Shown: positions 37,168-51,100 of the stretch, one piece after another
Position numbering within the stretch: the first letter of the stretch is position 1
Layout: each line of letters starts with the position of its first letter
Source of the DNA: Ascidia mentula
Lineage: Eukaryota > Chordata > Ascidiacea > Phlebobranchia > Ascidiidae
Direction of reading: 5' to 3'
DNA length: 64,000 nt
Assembly (NCBI GenBank): GCA_947561715.1
Contig: OX387204.1
Span: forward strand, 13,769,001-13,833,000
Made by a program: the position numbers and the translations under genes
The notes under the pieces: generated by a model
Databases searched by the model: none
Told to the model about the DNA's origin: nothing
Seen by the model: the letters and a program-made list of their open reading frames with translations, nothing else

Positions 37168-40100
37168 ATGGAAATCTTCGGCAACGCGCCAATGGAAAAT
37201 CGAGCGTCAGGCCCGTTTTTGGCGCGCGGCGGCGTCGCAAGCATACAATTCCCGCCTAAGCAGACTGACCAGTTTTCGAGGTACGATATGGGACACAGCC
37301 AAAGCTCAATGTACTGCTCAGAGTACCAAGCACAGCCAACACACAAGTACGGTGGCAACACACACGATTGGGACCAAGAACAATTCCAAACGACACGGAC
37401 TGGAGGTGAATATTATCACGATCTTCATGAGCACAGTAATAGCTGCACCTACGAGGAGGGTCACAGATGGCCAAACTTTCCGGATGTTGTGCACCATCAC
37501 TACAACCACCACCAATCGCACACAGGAAACGTTGAAGAACAGCCAGTAAATCTTGCGATGTGCCAACGACAATTTACGACGCAATACACAACGAAACGAC
37601 AGAGCACGGATAAAAACGTCTCCGACAGCCGTGCGTCTTCCACGCAGGAAACCTGGAGAGCAAAGGCAATGGTCTTTGGCTCAGACACGGATCAGGGCAA
37701 TGACAAACTTGCCTCTTGTTCCATGGCACTTAACACTACAATACACAAGGATCAGAATTACGACCCCCGGCATCCAGGAGGAACGAAGATTCTAGAAGGT
37801 TCGACCCCTTACAAAACTTCGCCCGTTCGAAGGAGAGTTGGATCCTCAAGTGAAGAGGGTGAACGTGACCGAGCAGTGAGTGGAGTGAAATTCGCTTGGA
37901 TGAAAGTGACGAAGTCTCACCACTCGGAATGGAAAGCGCAATGGGAGAAGGGTACGTTATTACGTAAAAAATAAACTACTCGAGGCGGTTATGATTGTGC
38001 ATCATTGCAAATTGAAGCAATTACTTTATCCACAGTAAATAGCTTCCAGGTCTAAAGTGTTTTACACATGTACACTATGTAAGAAGGGTAAAACAAAATG
38101 TTTTGCGACATTTTAATGTTCGTTATGTTTTCCAAATGAAACTTTTAATTCAGAAAGTCAATTTATCAGCAGACTCCCACACATATATGTTTGGCCATCA
38201 CTTCTGGTGTATGAGCTGGCGCTTTACTATCTCAACGTGTCTGCCAAAAACCTGTTCAATTTTTCGTGACGTGAAAATGGCGTTAAAGTTGTCCGCCATT
38301 TTGACAAAAACGTAATCGTTTTCACACAAACGCAAGCATGACGAAGTTAAGTTCAACGCTGCGACAAATTGCCGCGAATTTTAGTTCTTTAACAAGTTTT
38401 TTAACCTTGGTAGGTTTTTTTAGCTTTACGTGTAGCTATAAGCAAAGGCCGTTTTTGTGCAGGTAATGTTAAAAAAAATGGCCACCCAAGTTCCTTCTGT
38501 GTCACTTTGAGACTGTGTTTTAAGACTCTTTCAGAAGTGTGCAATCAGTGGACGTGTCAACACATAATCCGAGGCTAATTCGGACCCCACAAGCGGTTGG
38601 TCAATGGCCAGACCGGTTGACCGATTCCCACAGACGGAAAGTCGATAGCGTTTAATCTTGTGGCGATAAAGTTGGGTTGGTCACTGGTCAGTGGGAAAAA
38701 GAGCGGCTATCAATGTTTGGAATGCGAAATATTTCAATGAAACTCCATGGAAGGCGTCGGTTGCAGAAATTCGTTGTTGTAACAAAATTGGCCTTTTATA
38801 GCCAGAAATACAAAAATCACGTCCGAGTTCTTTTAGAGAAAGATATTACAGCTCCACTAGAAAATAAATTTCGTGCACGACTAACTTTCTAAAGAGACTT
38901 CTAAACCTCATATGTACTGGTAGAGATTACGGAGGTATATATTATTTGGGAAAACCTTTCCTCGTATTGTGGGTGCCCCTCTTTTGTTGCGGACCCTAAC
39001 TTTTCTGTTACTGCTTCAACACTAATACTAAACAAACCCAAAATGTTGATTCAGGCTTTTCGTTTAATCATAAAAAATGTATTACAATCAATGCATAATC
39101 ATAAATATCGCCTTTTTAGTGTGGGTATTTGTTCAACTTGTAGTATATTAATGGTTGTATTTGTCTGATTTTTCAATAAATAATATGGAAATGGATCATA
39201 AATTAGCAAGCCACGATCACTCCGCGCCGGCCCCAACTCTGTGCTTTTGGAATTATATCCAGCTCGCTGGAAACGAGTGTTTGCATTGGTCTGGAAAATA
39301 TGACAAATCGCCACTCGATGGTCAAACAAATTTATACAAACGGTTTCTGAATTCGTGCGAAAAGGTTGGCTCTGGTTTGCCGTCGATCCATTAAGAGTAA
39401 CCATGCTGCTTTGTACGTTCATTCTGATATGTGGACCCAACAAATCACATGGGCCCAACGAAACTGAGTGGAGCAATTTGCCCATTTCTGTGTTTGATGA
39501 AATATTTAGATTTCGCACAATCGTTTCTAACGTTGAAATTTCTCGGACGAATTCGTTTTTGAACGTAAATTGTCTTTTGGTCTTATTTTGGAGACGTAAC
39601 CACTGAAGATCCAAACTATATATCATGTTTTAAATCCGCTTCGTTTCAGTTAGATTTGTCGAAGTTTATGTTGACTGAAAATGCATTGAAATTTAAATCG
39701 ACTAGGGTTAGAGCGGTCAAGTCTGGCCCGCAATTAGGTTTTAGGTAGCCCGCGCAACATTTTCGAAATAACGTAAACTTATTATTGCTCTTTTGCGCAT
39801 ATAACGTAGACTTGTTTGGTCAATTTAACACCGTGTAATGCAACATCATTAAACTAATTATTATTTGGGCAGATAGCAAATTTGCATTATTGCTTCATGC
39901 CCAAAAGGTAGAGCGTTGAAAAACATCAATTGCACATGCCCGTGGGAGTATTTTGTCTGCGTTTGGAGCAATGTGTGTTGAAAAGAAGTGCATAAATTTC
40001 TTGTCAATTACTCCCAAACCGCATGTGGCCCTTTAGGCAAAAAGATTAATTGGACGCTTCTGGGTTAAAGGATAAAAAAATACTTGATATGAAGAAAAGG

Positions 40101-43100
40101 CTTCTATTGGAAAAACGTTTGAGTAACTTTTCAACAAATTGTAGCATAAGTTTTTATTGAATAACCTGATTAAGGTTTTATGAAAAACGACCAAAAAGTT
40201 AGTTAGTATAAGTCTCTTTTGCCAGAGGAGCCGTGTGTGAGTTCTCTATACGCCTTTTAGCTTCAGTTGCAAAGTCGGATTGTTTGTACTTTGTATAAAA
40301 ACGTGATTAATATTGAGATTATAAGCGGAAGAAAGGTATTTTAAACGTGTATTCTTGTAAACTAGGGAAATTCACAAGGAATGAAAATACTAAATGCGCA
40401 TTACTAAATGTTGTAAAATGTTTTTTTCTGGTCAGTTCAAGCTTATGTGTTTGTGCGTAGTTTGCATTCAACGAAAACCCTAGAAGTGCACATAATTCAA
40501 ATTGGTGAGTCCTAAATTTCTGAATTTTGCATCGTGCTATACAAGAAACGTCCCATACGTATTGAAAATTTCTCTAACTCAATAAACCGGCTATCAACTT
40601 CTGTTGACAGCGAAATCGTATGGAGGGCAACCGATTCCCTCAAACATTTTCCACAGACTTTCTAACGCAAAATTGTTGTTTTACAATTCCTGCCATAAGC
40701 ATAATGGTTGTAAAAACGGAACAGAATCATTTTTAGAATACAAAAAATGTATTTATTATTTTGAAATGGATTGTGAAGTTCCTACCTATGTTACGCAAAA
40801 GAAGTGTTGCTGGAATCAGGTACATACGAAAATGCTTTTGTTATTAATAATTTCCATATCGCTCCTACAAATTTTAGCATATGAGATAAATTTAAAATTT
40901 GTTTTTAGAAAATTAATTCAGCGTTTTGCGCAAATTTCATGTGTTCTGACAGAATAACCGGGTAAACTCGCAACGTAATCCATGCTTAAGCAATAGAGCA
41001 AATAATGTTTTTTATAGTTAGCGGCAGACAGGGCCACTGTTTCGACCAAATAGCTCTCGTCAGTACAGCTATGGTGTGACTTACAACGATCGTTTCAGCT
41101 GAATAAGCCCGTAAAACTTCCATTTTGTGGTAATTCACGCTTCTTCAGAATTAGACGGTGCAGCGTACAAATAGGATTCCCTGTCGCTGCTTTGCTGAAT
41201 CTAAAGTCTGCTTGCGTGTTCTTGCTGTTAATACTACTAAATTTTGAAACTCCGTGGCAGACTTGTTTATTATATTGAAAGGCACGATTGCAATACCAGG
41301 AAGTTTAATTTGTTCCAAGCGCGTTAGTGACTGAGCGAGTAACTTCTACCGCGTGCCAGTTGTTAGTTAAGTGACCGAGACTATAGTTGGAAGGCAAAAG
41401 TTAATGACAGAGAAATAATGAAAGCGAGTTATGACAACGAATCCAAACAACGAATCGAGAGCGAATTTAGGCAAAGAAAAGTGCGAACGGGTATTTAACA
41501 AGTTACAATAAAAAAAAGGTCTGTCGTCGAACCGGATGCCAGAAGACTGTGCGATTTCTGCCGGAAAGCCTAACACCGTCTGCAGTCATCGGTCCGTCTG
41601 TGTTCCAAATGTGTGAATAATTAAGCAGGGAAACATGCGTGTTGCTACAACGGCGAACCACGGTTTAACACAAATAAAATGATAAAAGGGAAAACGCGAT
41701 ATTGTATTTTTCGGTGGAGCTAGGGCGTCTCAGATGTTAATTCTCTGTTTAAAAAACAAATTTTCTTCTCACGAAAATACATTTCGTGCATCGTGTTTGA
41801 CTGAAAACATTTTTGTTGAAATAAAAGTAAATCTAATGTGGTTTACAAATGTCGCTTACTACCATAAGCCACATAATGTTTGTCCAAAGCAGCGTGTAGG
41901 GCATTTTTCCCCGCAAAGCGTGAATACAAATGACTGGGGAAACTACACGACAGAGAGCATGTCGAATGTCCTTTTAATTTGACAAGAAATCAACTTGATA
42001 GGGGGGTGCGAGAGATTGAGGGTTAGACTAAACAGATACGCCATTGCCCTTTGATCGGCGTGGGAAAGGGTACTTGGCTTATCATAAAAGCCATGCTACT
42101 GTCCACTTCTTGTAATAGGGACCGAGTGGATGGTCACGCTCGAACGAAGTGGCTTGGTCAGGGTTACGTAATGTTTTTTAAGAACATCAGCAATTGACAA
42201 GTTATTCTTGGTGTGATTGTTGTTACTAACGATAGACTTTGCGAACAAAAAAAAGTTTTCGCGTAATTTGCTGCTATTTTTGAGGAATATTGCAATAAAA
42301 TGGTGGCCATTTTTGCAGCTGCCACTGGTGGTCGAATTTTTTTTTTACGTTGATAATTTCCACTAGTTGCGACTTTATTCGTCCATTAGTTTCTAAGATC
42401 GCCGGTCGTTTACAAGCCGATAATACAACTTTTGTTTAGGGTTTGATATTTCAGGCATTGAAAACTTTATCAATTAAAGCGTTGATTGATGTATTTGTGC
42501 AATGATGGCATGAAATGCTAGCGAAGTTTATTTATTGCCCGAACAGCCATTTTCGCACGTGACTTGTGATTTGCTATCGGATACGAACAGTTAACATTTG
42601 GGTATAGCTGTATAAGAAGAGTTAGACACTCCCATCCCCATAACAGAACACGAAACCGCGTGTGACAACGATAAGAGATACTTTTGCCAGCTCACAGTTA
42701 CTCTGCAATAACTGCAAGCTCTATTGAGTCATGCGTTTTGTATAAATGCACGCGTCCTTCCTGTCTTTCTGCAGGAATTTAACGGCAAATTAAATTGTGC
42801 TCAAATCGTTTGTTGCATGGACTGGATGTATAAATCCCAACGCACAAAAACGAAAGGCACAAAATTTACTACTTAACAAACTGGATTTTTTAGAAGAGAG
42901 CCCACAACTAAATTCTTTTTGGCTGCATGGAACACATAGTTTCGCCAATGAATTGATGTGGAATGCTTGAACGTCACACGTCTGCAGTTTTTCAGGAAAC
43001 TATTTCACGCAAATTCAGAAAAGAAACAAGATTGTTACGACTGTTGACGTCAAGACACTCGCCTTTTTTCCCAATTTTATGTGCTTCCTTGGTCAAATTC

Positions 43101-46100
43101 TTGTTTATAGTTGTTCTTAGTTGAGATATTGTGCTTGTGTATGTACATATTTTATTGCCCAAGCAGTTTTATCTGCAATCCCAGGTTTTCTGGACAGCTG
43201 TGTTTACGTAACCGAAACGAGAGGGCACTTTTGCGCCGTTGGCGGACGAGACTTGACGTCTACTATCAATTTGCCGGGCGCAGTTGCCTTTGAATTGGCA
43301 AAGTGTGATAAGGATAGAGCTAGTGCCGATTGATGCAAAGCCGTCTTCCGTACCGCGTGTACAACTTTCAGCCCTTACTGTTAATGTAAAGGATTGTCCT
43401 CGGAGACAGGTTTAATATATCAACGTTAAACACACGGAGAATGCTAAGTTGAAGTTTCTGTCGAAATGTCTGCGAAGCACAACATTTTGTCTAAATTTAC
43501 ACATGGTCAAATTAAATTTATCGACAAGATTAAATATAAATAGGGGTTAGCTTACTAATTATTGTTTGGACGTCGGTAATGCCAATTATTAAAACAATAA
43601 GAACAGTTTAAATTGTCTCGAAAACCTATTGAGACGTTCCGATGACTCAATCCAAAGTTTTTGAGCTCAAAGTTCACAGTATCAGATTGTCACTTCAACC
43701 TTGACTAACGTCACTTATTTCAGGCCAACGGAACTGTCTAAGGTTCCTGTTGTGTCCTAATATGTAGTTGTAGCATTCACTAGTCGCCAAAAACCGTAAA
43801 AACTGTTTTTTTAAACGTGATTTCTGACATTACGACGGCAATTTAAATGAACGTGAAATCAATGTTAAAACCTGCGTAGTACCAGTCTTCGAGACATTCC
43901 CACTTTCACACCAATGAAGACCCGCTTACCTCTTTAGATGACCATTACGAGTTTTATTTGGGGATTAATTACAAGCCAAAATTGGCCCGTTTATTTGAAA
44001 TATTACTTCACTTTAAAAACTCACAGAAAACTGGTAAATGACGTTTGGTGGCTAATCTGCTAACACGTTTGTGCTAAAATTTGCCCAATCGATCAGAATG
44101 TTTACTACAGTGGCCTTAAGTGCAACATGAATCATTTTAGGAACGTAAACATCTTTCCGTATAATGTTCAACATGATGTGTATGTGGCAAATTTAAAAGG
44201 ATTTGATCAAGTGCAGACAGTGTAAGCATCATTGTGGTTTGTGTGTTTTGGTTATTGATTGTTTGAGGAGGTATAACCCTGTGCCAGAGTAGCGCTATAT
44301 TCTATTTAAAATCACATTGCTCGAAAACAAAAGACACACAGTTTTGAATACGACTGACCATTTTTCTCCGGAAAACGCGAAAAAGCTATATGGCTTATAT
44401 TTCACTGAAATTCGCATGAGGTAAAGCTTGGTTTGAAACATTGCAAAGTAATCTATACTTCCGCGTTCTTCATTTTTGGAGAACGTGCCGTGAGATGCTG
44501 TCTTTAATATTTGATACACGAATAAAACTTGAGCGACTTATATGTACAATAGTGTTTTAACGGAAAGCGTTTAGTAAAAGCTGAACAATAAATTAAAATC
44601 TGGAAACAAAGTTTTAAATGTCTTTGTTGGAAAACAGGCAACATCAGTGTTCACTTCAAAATATGCTATAACTGTGAATATTTGAGTACGTAATTTTGAT
44701 GGCTCAAGTCAACGAATAGGAACTAAAATGGGTGAAAATACACAGCTGTGTTATTTTAAACCCAAACGGGCGGCCATTTTGTGATCGTGCCATTGGTGTA
44801 GCAGCTACGTTGGTATGTGTGTGCATAAGTCAAACGCGGCCTGCCGCAAAAAGCAAGTCACACAGAAGCGTTTACACACAATGTACTGAGTTAATGATTT
44901 ATCTGCACGTACGAGGAGGTATCACGATATACGAACTGAACAATACCGGCTTAAAACAAAGGGAAACATACGAAATCGTTAACAGTCGGGTTTTCAACGT
45001 CCCTGACCGGTTGCCACGACATAACGCACATATTGTAATCCCGTGTTTATCGCTCGGATGACCGCCGGGTGGCCTACTGTTTGTCAAGAATCAATAATTT
45101 TGTGAAGATGTCTTTAAAAATATCTCGAGATCTTTGCATACATTTCAGATCTGATATTTACGCAGTTGTACGGTGTGCAGTGATAACCTTCTCTTTGAAA
45201 AATTACTGTTGTCAGACATAAAATTTTACGAAACGTGTTCAATTTGCATCAATTTTAGTGGCAATGTTGTAAAATACCACAATGTTGTAAAATACCACTC
45301 TGTTTCATGGTTTGCACAACGATTACTCCTATCAATATAAGTCAACAGCGGCAAAACTTTTAGTAGGAGATAAGGAATTCGAAGGCGGTTGCTGGTCTAA
45401 ACCTTGCCGCAAACGGCTTTGTATCTTTACAGTTGGTCATTGTACCACAGCCATTCATACGTTCCGCTATTTAGGTCTTACAAAATAAGACAAATTAATT
45501 TTCAAACGAAAGTTAGTAAAAAGCAGTAAATTTTTTTCTGAAGCATTGGCAGTGAAAGTAATCATCCACAGGGTCGTCGAATTTATTAAACCGAGCACAC
45601 TATTGCCTATACATAGGTAATACACCAATTATTTGGAACCAGCAAAGCTGTTTGTACCTATAATCCTGCCATCTCCCTAAACAGTATAATCTGCATGGGT
45701 CAACGTTGAGGGACCGAGTATTCGTCGAAGTTATTAAAATTAGTTATTTCGAAAGCAATTTTTTTCAAAATTAAGGTACCTTCTGCTATTATGCCACTAA
45801 AGAGGGCTAATGCCTATTGTGGAAGTTGTGTTTGACCTTACAGCCACTTAACGACGTTCAACGAGGGGTAGACAATATGATGTGGCCCCTTTCGTGAGTT
45901 ACTCGGCTCGGGGTCCCCAGGCTATCACCGCGGCACCTTTTGAATGATAACCGGCGGCAACTTTCACACAAGAACACCGCGGACGTCGGGCTCCTGGTCG
46001 GGAGTACGGCAAACACGCGGTGACAAGAAGCCGTGAGTGTATTTACAAGACGGCCAGTTGTAAATCTCGCGCGTCAGGACAATTTAGATAAGCCTGTTTG

Positions 46101-48158
46101 CGTAGGCTGTATCGCGCGGTCGTGTCACAAAAAGATCGCCCGGCTAAATAATTCCGATTTTCGTTCTCGGTACTGTCGTGCTTGTACATATGTATTGCGT
46201 GACTTCTGGTCGGTTCTGGAAGCTTCAAAGCGTCTCGCTCTTTGTCCGTATTGAGATTTCCAAGTACATGCACAAATAGTGCGTGGCCGTACGGCAGCGC
46301 AATGCAAGCGTTTTGTCAACATAGTCGCAAACTTTTGAACCGAGACACCCGCCCTAATTACCGCAGAGCTGCAAAAAGTTTTGAATGCGACCGGAGAACC
46401 CCAGGTTATAGGTATGTGTTGATCGTGATGTTTGATGGCCCCACTCAGTACACGTTATACTAACAATACCCCTTTGCATCTCTCCACAATAAATGGTCGC
46501 TGGCAGATACGGAAGGAAATTATTGGCCCAAATGATTACTGCGGCGGTGGTCAAATATCTGCCTGGAAAAACTTCCGCTGGACTTGTATCTGCGGACTGT
46601 GTTGACAAGTTAAAATTCACATAACATTTGGCGAACTGCACTGCAGGGCGAACAGCAAAATTAGTTATTTTAAAGACACCCTGTGGGTTTCTTTCTTTGT
46701 CCAAAACATTATGACCGCCTTGCAGTGCAGCAGGTTTTGATATTGCCGTCTTGTTTAAGTTTTCCCCATGTGTCCGATCCTGTACGACTGGAAAGTGTGA
46801 ACAAATGCTTCACCATTATGTGGTAATTTGGATAACGCACTTGTACCTTTAGTTTTATCCCGCCGCTATTCGAAACTCACCTAACTTTCAAACAATGTAG
46901 GAGTAAAATAGTGTACATCATGCAAGTCGCCACGAACTTCAAACGAAATGAATATAAAAAGGACTAAATAATAGCTAGAAATAGTTGAAGTCAAGAATCA
47001 AATAAACCATACAAATATGCTATATCGACACCATTAACAAATTCTATCTCGTTTACAAAGCAATGGGTTGCGCGCCTACACAGCTACAAGACGTGGACGA
47101 CAATAAGAGAACCAGGACGGCATACACGAGAGGACAACTCCTGGAGCTGGAAAAAGAGTTTCACTTTAATCGCTACATATCTCGCCCAAGAAGAATCGAA
47201 CTTGCCGCCGGTCTTAACCTCACCGAGCGCCACATCAAAATCTGGTTTCAAAACAGGTAAATCTAAACTACTGAAGCAGTGGCTCATATCCTTTGGGGAA
47301 TTTCCCACTGGTGGGAAATGATAGGGTCGTAGGTGGGTCATTTAGTCGGCACCGAAATATAAAAAGTAGTGGCAAGAGAAATGTTGGCAATTGGTCATGC
47401 AGTGCGGTCAAAAACGGCATAAACGCATGACATATATAGCGTAAATGCAATGGTTTAACTCTGAAAAAAAATAGTAGTGGGAAATAAGGATTCCGTTCAG
47501 GCTGAAAGTGGGAAATGGGACATAAAAAAGGTTGAGAAGCCACTGTACAAAAGCTTCAGAACAGTAGTTCTTGATTACTTGCTGTTTAGGATTTGCCCTG
47601 CTATTTACTCTTGTGTTTGATAGATGTGCCTTTGAGGTATGGTATATGGACTGTAGAACAAATATGATACTTGGTAATAACACGAGAAACATGTTATGAG
47701 CTTAGTCTTTATGAACTTCAACGTCCAGTCATTGGCATTGGCTTTAGTTTTTTTTTCGTTTTACGCACTGGTTTAGGTATAGATAATAACGTACAAGTAT
47801 ATGAACTACAAGCGATAGAATAACATGTTTTGTATTGAAGTATGAACTACGTTAAAAAAGTGTGCAAGTAGTGGTTATTAATCAACTGAAACAAATCGCA
47901 TCAATAAACTTGCGCTTCCTTTGATTTCAGTCAATCATTGCATTACAATAAATACATAATTTATTCTGCAACCTCAATAGGCGAATGAAATGGAAGAAGG
48001 ACCAGGCAACCGTAAAACACGAAAAACCGCAACATCACGATGACGAAGGAAGCCCGAAGTTTGACACGAGCAAGAACTGCGACGACACCGTGACGGGACC
48101 AACAAACAAAACACCGCCGCTTGTGGGCGCCAAAGAACCTGTTTCTGATTCGGGTTGA
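37168..48158 (+). CDS. IPF1: ParaHox homeodomain protein IPF1/Xlox/Pdx1
   Basis: Three exons, 37168-37951, 47061-47256 and 47981-48158, keep phase (1, 2) and encode 385 residues. Exon 1 carries the Pbx-contact hexapeptide as FAWMK (residues 242-246), followed by VTKSH and W..QW as in Pdx1/Xlox; vertebrates have FPWMK. Exons 2-3 carry the homeodomain (276-335), starting [20 protein letters not shown]. It has helix-3 residues [17 protein letters not shown]. His44 separates Xlox/Pdx from Hox genes, which have Gln there. The first intron, 9.1 kb, lies in the usual Pdx1 position just before the homeodomain. A second, 724-bp intron splits the codon for Arg52 inside the homeodomain. The tail after the homeodomain is short and acidic/polar. 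The product is a DNA-binding transcription factor; in chordates this gene patterns gut endoderm and, in ascidians, also neural sensory cells. The ATG context (caaaatgg) is good. Confidence 0.95.
37952..47060. other. First intron of IPF1/Xlox, 9.1 kb
   Basis: By far the longest intron in the window. It contains no recognisable exon or intact mobile element. It does include a 175-codon antisense open frame (39099-39626), an 18-bp tandem duplication (45263-45298) and a GC-richer patch near 45900-46400. A long intron in a developmental regulator is a natural place for enhancers, but I cannot identify any from sequence alone. Confidence 0.6.
45263..45298. repeat. Perfect 18-bp tandem duplication
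   Basis: The sequence aatgttgtaaaataccac occurs twice back to back, at 45263-45280 and 45281-45298, with no difference. It sits in the long IPF1/Xlox intron. Confidence 0.9.
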
Positions 48159-51100
48159 AATGGGCGAAAAAAACGTCCTTGCTTGTCATGAGAAATATAT
48201 TTAAACAAACAGGAAAGTCAATACTTTCGCCCGTTTTCATGCACGCTAACGACAGTTAAAAAATTTGTAGCCTGACATATTAGTTTTTCAAAAAAGTTCC
48301 TATACGCTTCAATGATGCTTGATCGCCAAGCTGATTTCCTTTGTTAAGGTGAGCTCTTTACACAATATATTGCGCATGTGTATAAGCTCCGAGCCTTACT
48401 GAACTATTTCTGCCTTTGCATCCGTACTAAAGAAAAATAGTTTGCGTGTCTGTTTTATTCAAACTGTGTGCTTCTATGTAACTTGTGGCGTTGTGCCAAT
48501 CAGTCAGTCAGTATTCATGCCTTTCTTGTTTCCATATCGCGTGTAGATGTAAACGTAAACGTAAAACGACGACCTAAGGAAACAGTGACAAGCTTTGGAT
48601 AATTTATCCGCACATTTTTGAAGATGAAATCAGACCGCCGAATAACCAAGAATATTTTAGTCCGTTGACAAGTGGCCAACACTTTCGATGCCTTTCGCAA
48701 TTTCTGTTTATACCAATGAGTCTTTGATATTTTGATCCAAAAGTATATTTCGTTGTGGAATAAATAAACTATTGCTTGTCGTAGAACCAGATATCACAGG
48801 ACATAAAACGCTTGAGGTGATGTTTACTTGGGTGCAGAGACAGCACCCAACTTCCCTCGGTGCAGCGACGGCACCCAACTTCCCTCAATGCATTGTCTTT
48901 ACCCAGCTTCCCTCGGTGGAGTGACTGCACCCTATACTTCCCACAGTGCAGTGTCTGCACCCAGCAACATCCCTTATTTTTGTAATGTTAATCAAAAGTT
49001 ATAGTAATATTTGTTTTGTTATTGGCCTTTTAAAAGTATAACATACTTAAAGTGCGTGTATCTGTTTAAATCTATGAAACATCGTACCTTCCAGTTCTGC
49101 ACCCTCTAAATGGTAATTTTCAAAGAATGCTGCGCACTGTCATGGTACCCATTATATCAGATAAGCTTATATTGCAAAACACTTACATCCGTAAAAAATG
49201 CTTGATTTCAAACATTGGCAATGCTGATGCAGGCAAATATCTCCGATGCTGTGACAAAGTCCACAAAGAAGATGAGACAATAACAAAGAAAATTACAGCA
49301 TAACTTCACACAAACCATTTCAAGGATATGTCAAATCAATATAAACACAGTGTGCTTACTGCCTGCACCCAGTGACATTGAGTGGGATTTCCCCTCGCGC
49401 CATGGCAGGAACTTTACCGTGGTGCAGCTGAGTGACGACGGGTGCAGTAAATTGTCCCGTGGAAGTTGATTGTAGGAGCTTCACCGAGTGCAGATTAGTA
49501 GCTACCACCTGTGTTTAACGCTGGGCCATTAAAAGTAACAAGAAATGCTGCCAGCCTTTCAAGGAATGCCATTTCCCATCTTGCAACAACATGTTACGAA
49601 ATTATTGTCATATTTGCGTCTTATTCCAAATTTTACTTCATACGAAAAACAATGCGAAACAAAAGACTTCGAATGCCCAACATGGTCAAGTTGAATGTAT
49701 TTACCAGATTAAATCGTTTATGTGTCACATTAAAACGTGTACAGGTCGACGAAGCAAACCAAAGTTTAACAAGGATCCAAATCAGGTGTATATCGCTTCA
49801 CTGGAAACAACTGGCTCGCATGACCTTTGAAGGGTGTGGTGAGGCACGCTGGGTTCAGTGTTGTTGTTGGGTATTAAACGGTAAGTGACGCGTAGCCCCG
49901 TCGCGGTATAAGAGGTGGAACGGTAGGGCTTGAGAGACTAAATACGGAAGATTTTGTGAAGGTTAAGTGTGAAAGAGAACATGTTTGTATTAAAAATGCA
50001 GAATGTATTTTAACGCACCGTTACGACACAGATTGTGGAGAATATGTATTACATTTCGAATTAATTAATACCGGTATAAAGTGCGTGCATTGTTTGTTCA
50101 CAATGTTGTGTTCGCAGGTCATTAGGTATATTGTAAAAAAGCCTGCTGAAGAATGGGAAATATTTTTGCTCCGCCTCCGAAGAAAGGTAATGTTAAGCCA
50201 TAAAGTAAAGTTATCATTAATCTGTCGTAACAATTATGACGTTTTTTTGATATGGATTGAGAGTTGCGCTGTTGTGACCCCCTGATAATAAGCCTGTAAA
50301 ATGCATGTTGATTTTTTCTGTGCAACGCCACATGCCGCTCGTTGAAATGGAATTATTACCCCGCATACTGTACATGTTGTGTTTTGTATTCAATGATGGC
50401 TTTGTTCGTCCATGCAACCTGGTATACATATTGTTTTAAATATTACCAAACCAATCTAATACTGCAAAAAATGGCAACGATTTCCGCTCGAAATTATGGA
50501 CGTTATTAATGCGTAATCCTTATGATAACAAGCGCTATTGCCGAAACAATATGGGGCGTAGCAAGCATCTTGCATCTATCATGTTACAAACAAAATTAGA
50601 TGTAAATGTTTTGCGACTGATCAAGAACCTTGACAAAAATACAAACCACGTTGGTCCAGCAGCAGCTCAAATCAAATGACACTCGTGCCAAACACCAGAA
50701 ATTCCGTCATGTTTTGCGCAAAATAATAATCCGAAACGTAAAAGGACGTTGTACAACAACTTCTGGCTTCAATTATTCACGCTACCTCGTTGGCTGCATG
50801 GCGCGTGCACAAAACAAACAATTGAAAAGCGTTGCATTTCGCCTCTATCTTCGCCATCGCATGCGTTAGAATGCGGTCGGTCGGCTTTGCGAGGTGTTGC
50901 GAAAATAGGATAAATGTCACCGGCCAAGCGACTGGACGCCGACATTGGTTAAACTGTACCTGGAATTTATGACAAACAAGTTCGTAACTTTTTCGATGGA
51001 ACTCGAGAGAACTTCTTCTTCTTCTTCGTTTATACCTGACTGCGTTAGCATTATGCGTGGTACCTGAGAATAGAGTTGCCTTTGCTCGAGCTGGTGTATG

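Noticed and set aside
47061..48158. Assignment of the homeodomain to Hox2, Hox3 or Hox4
   Set aside because: Helix 3 reads ERHIKIWF with His44, the segment [10 protein letters not shown] is Xlox-like, and exon 1 has the W..QW after the hexapeptide. Hox2-4 have Gln at position 44.
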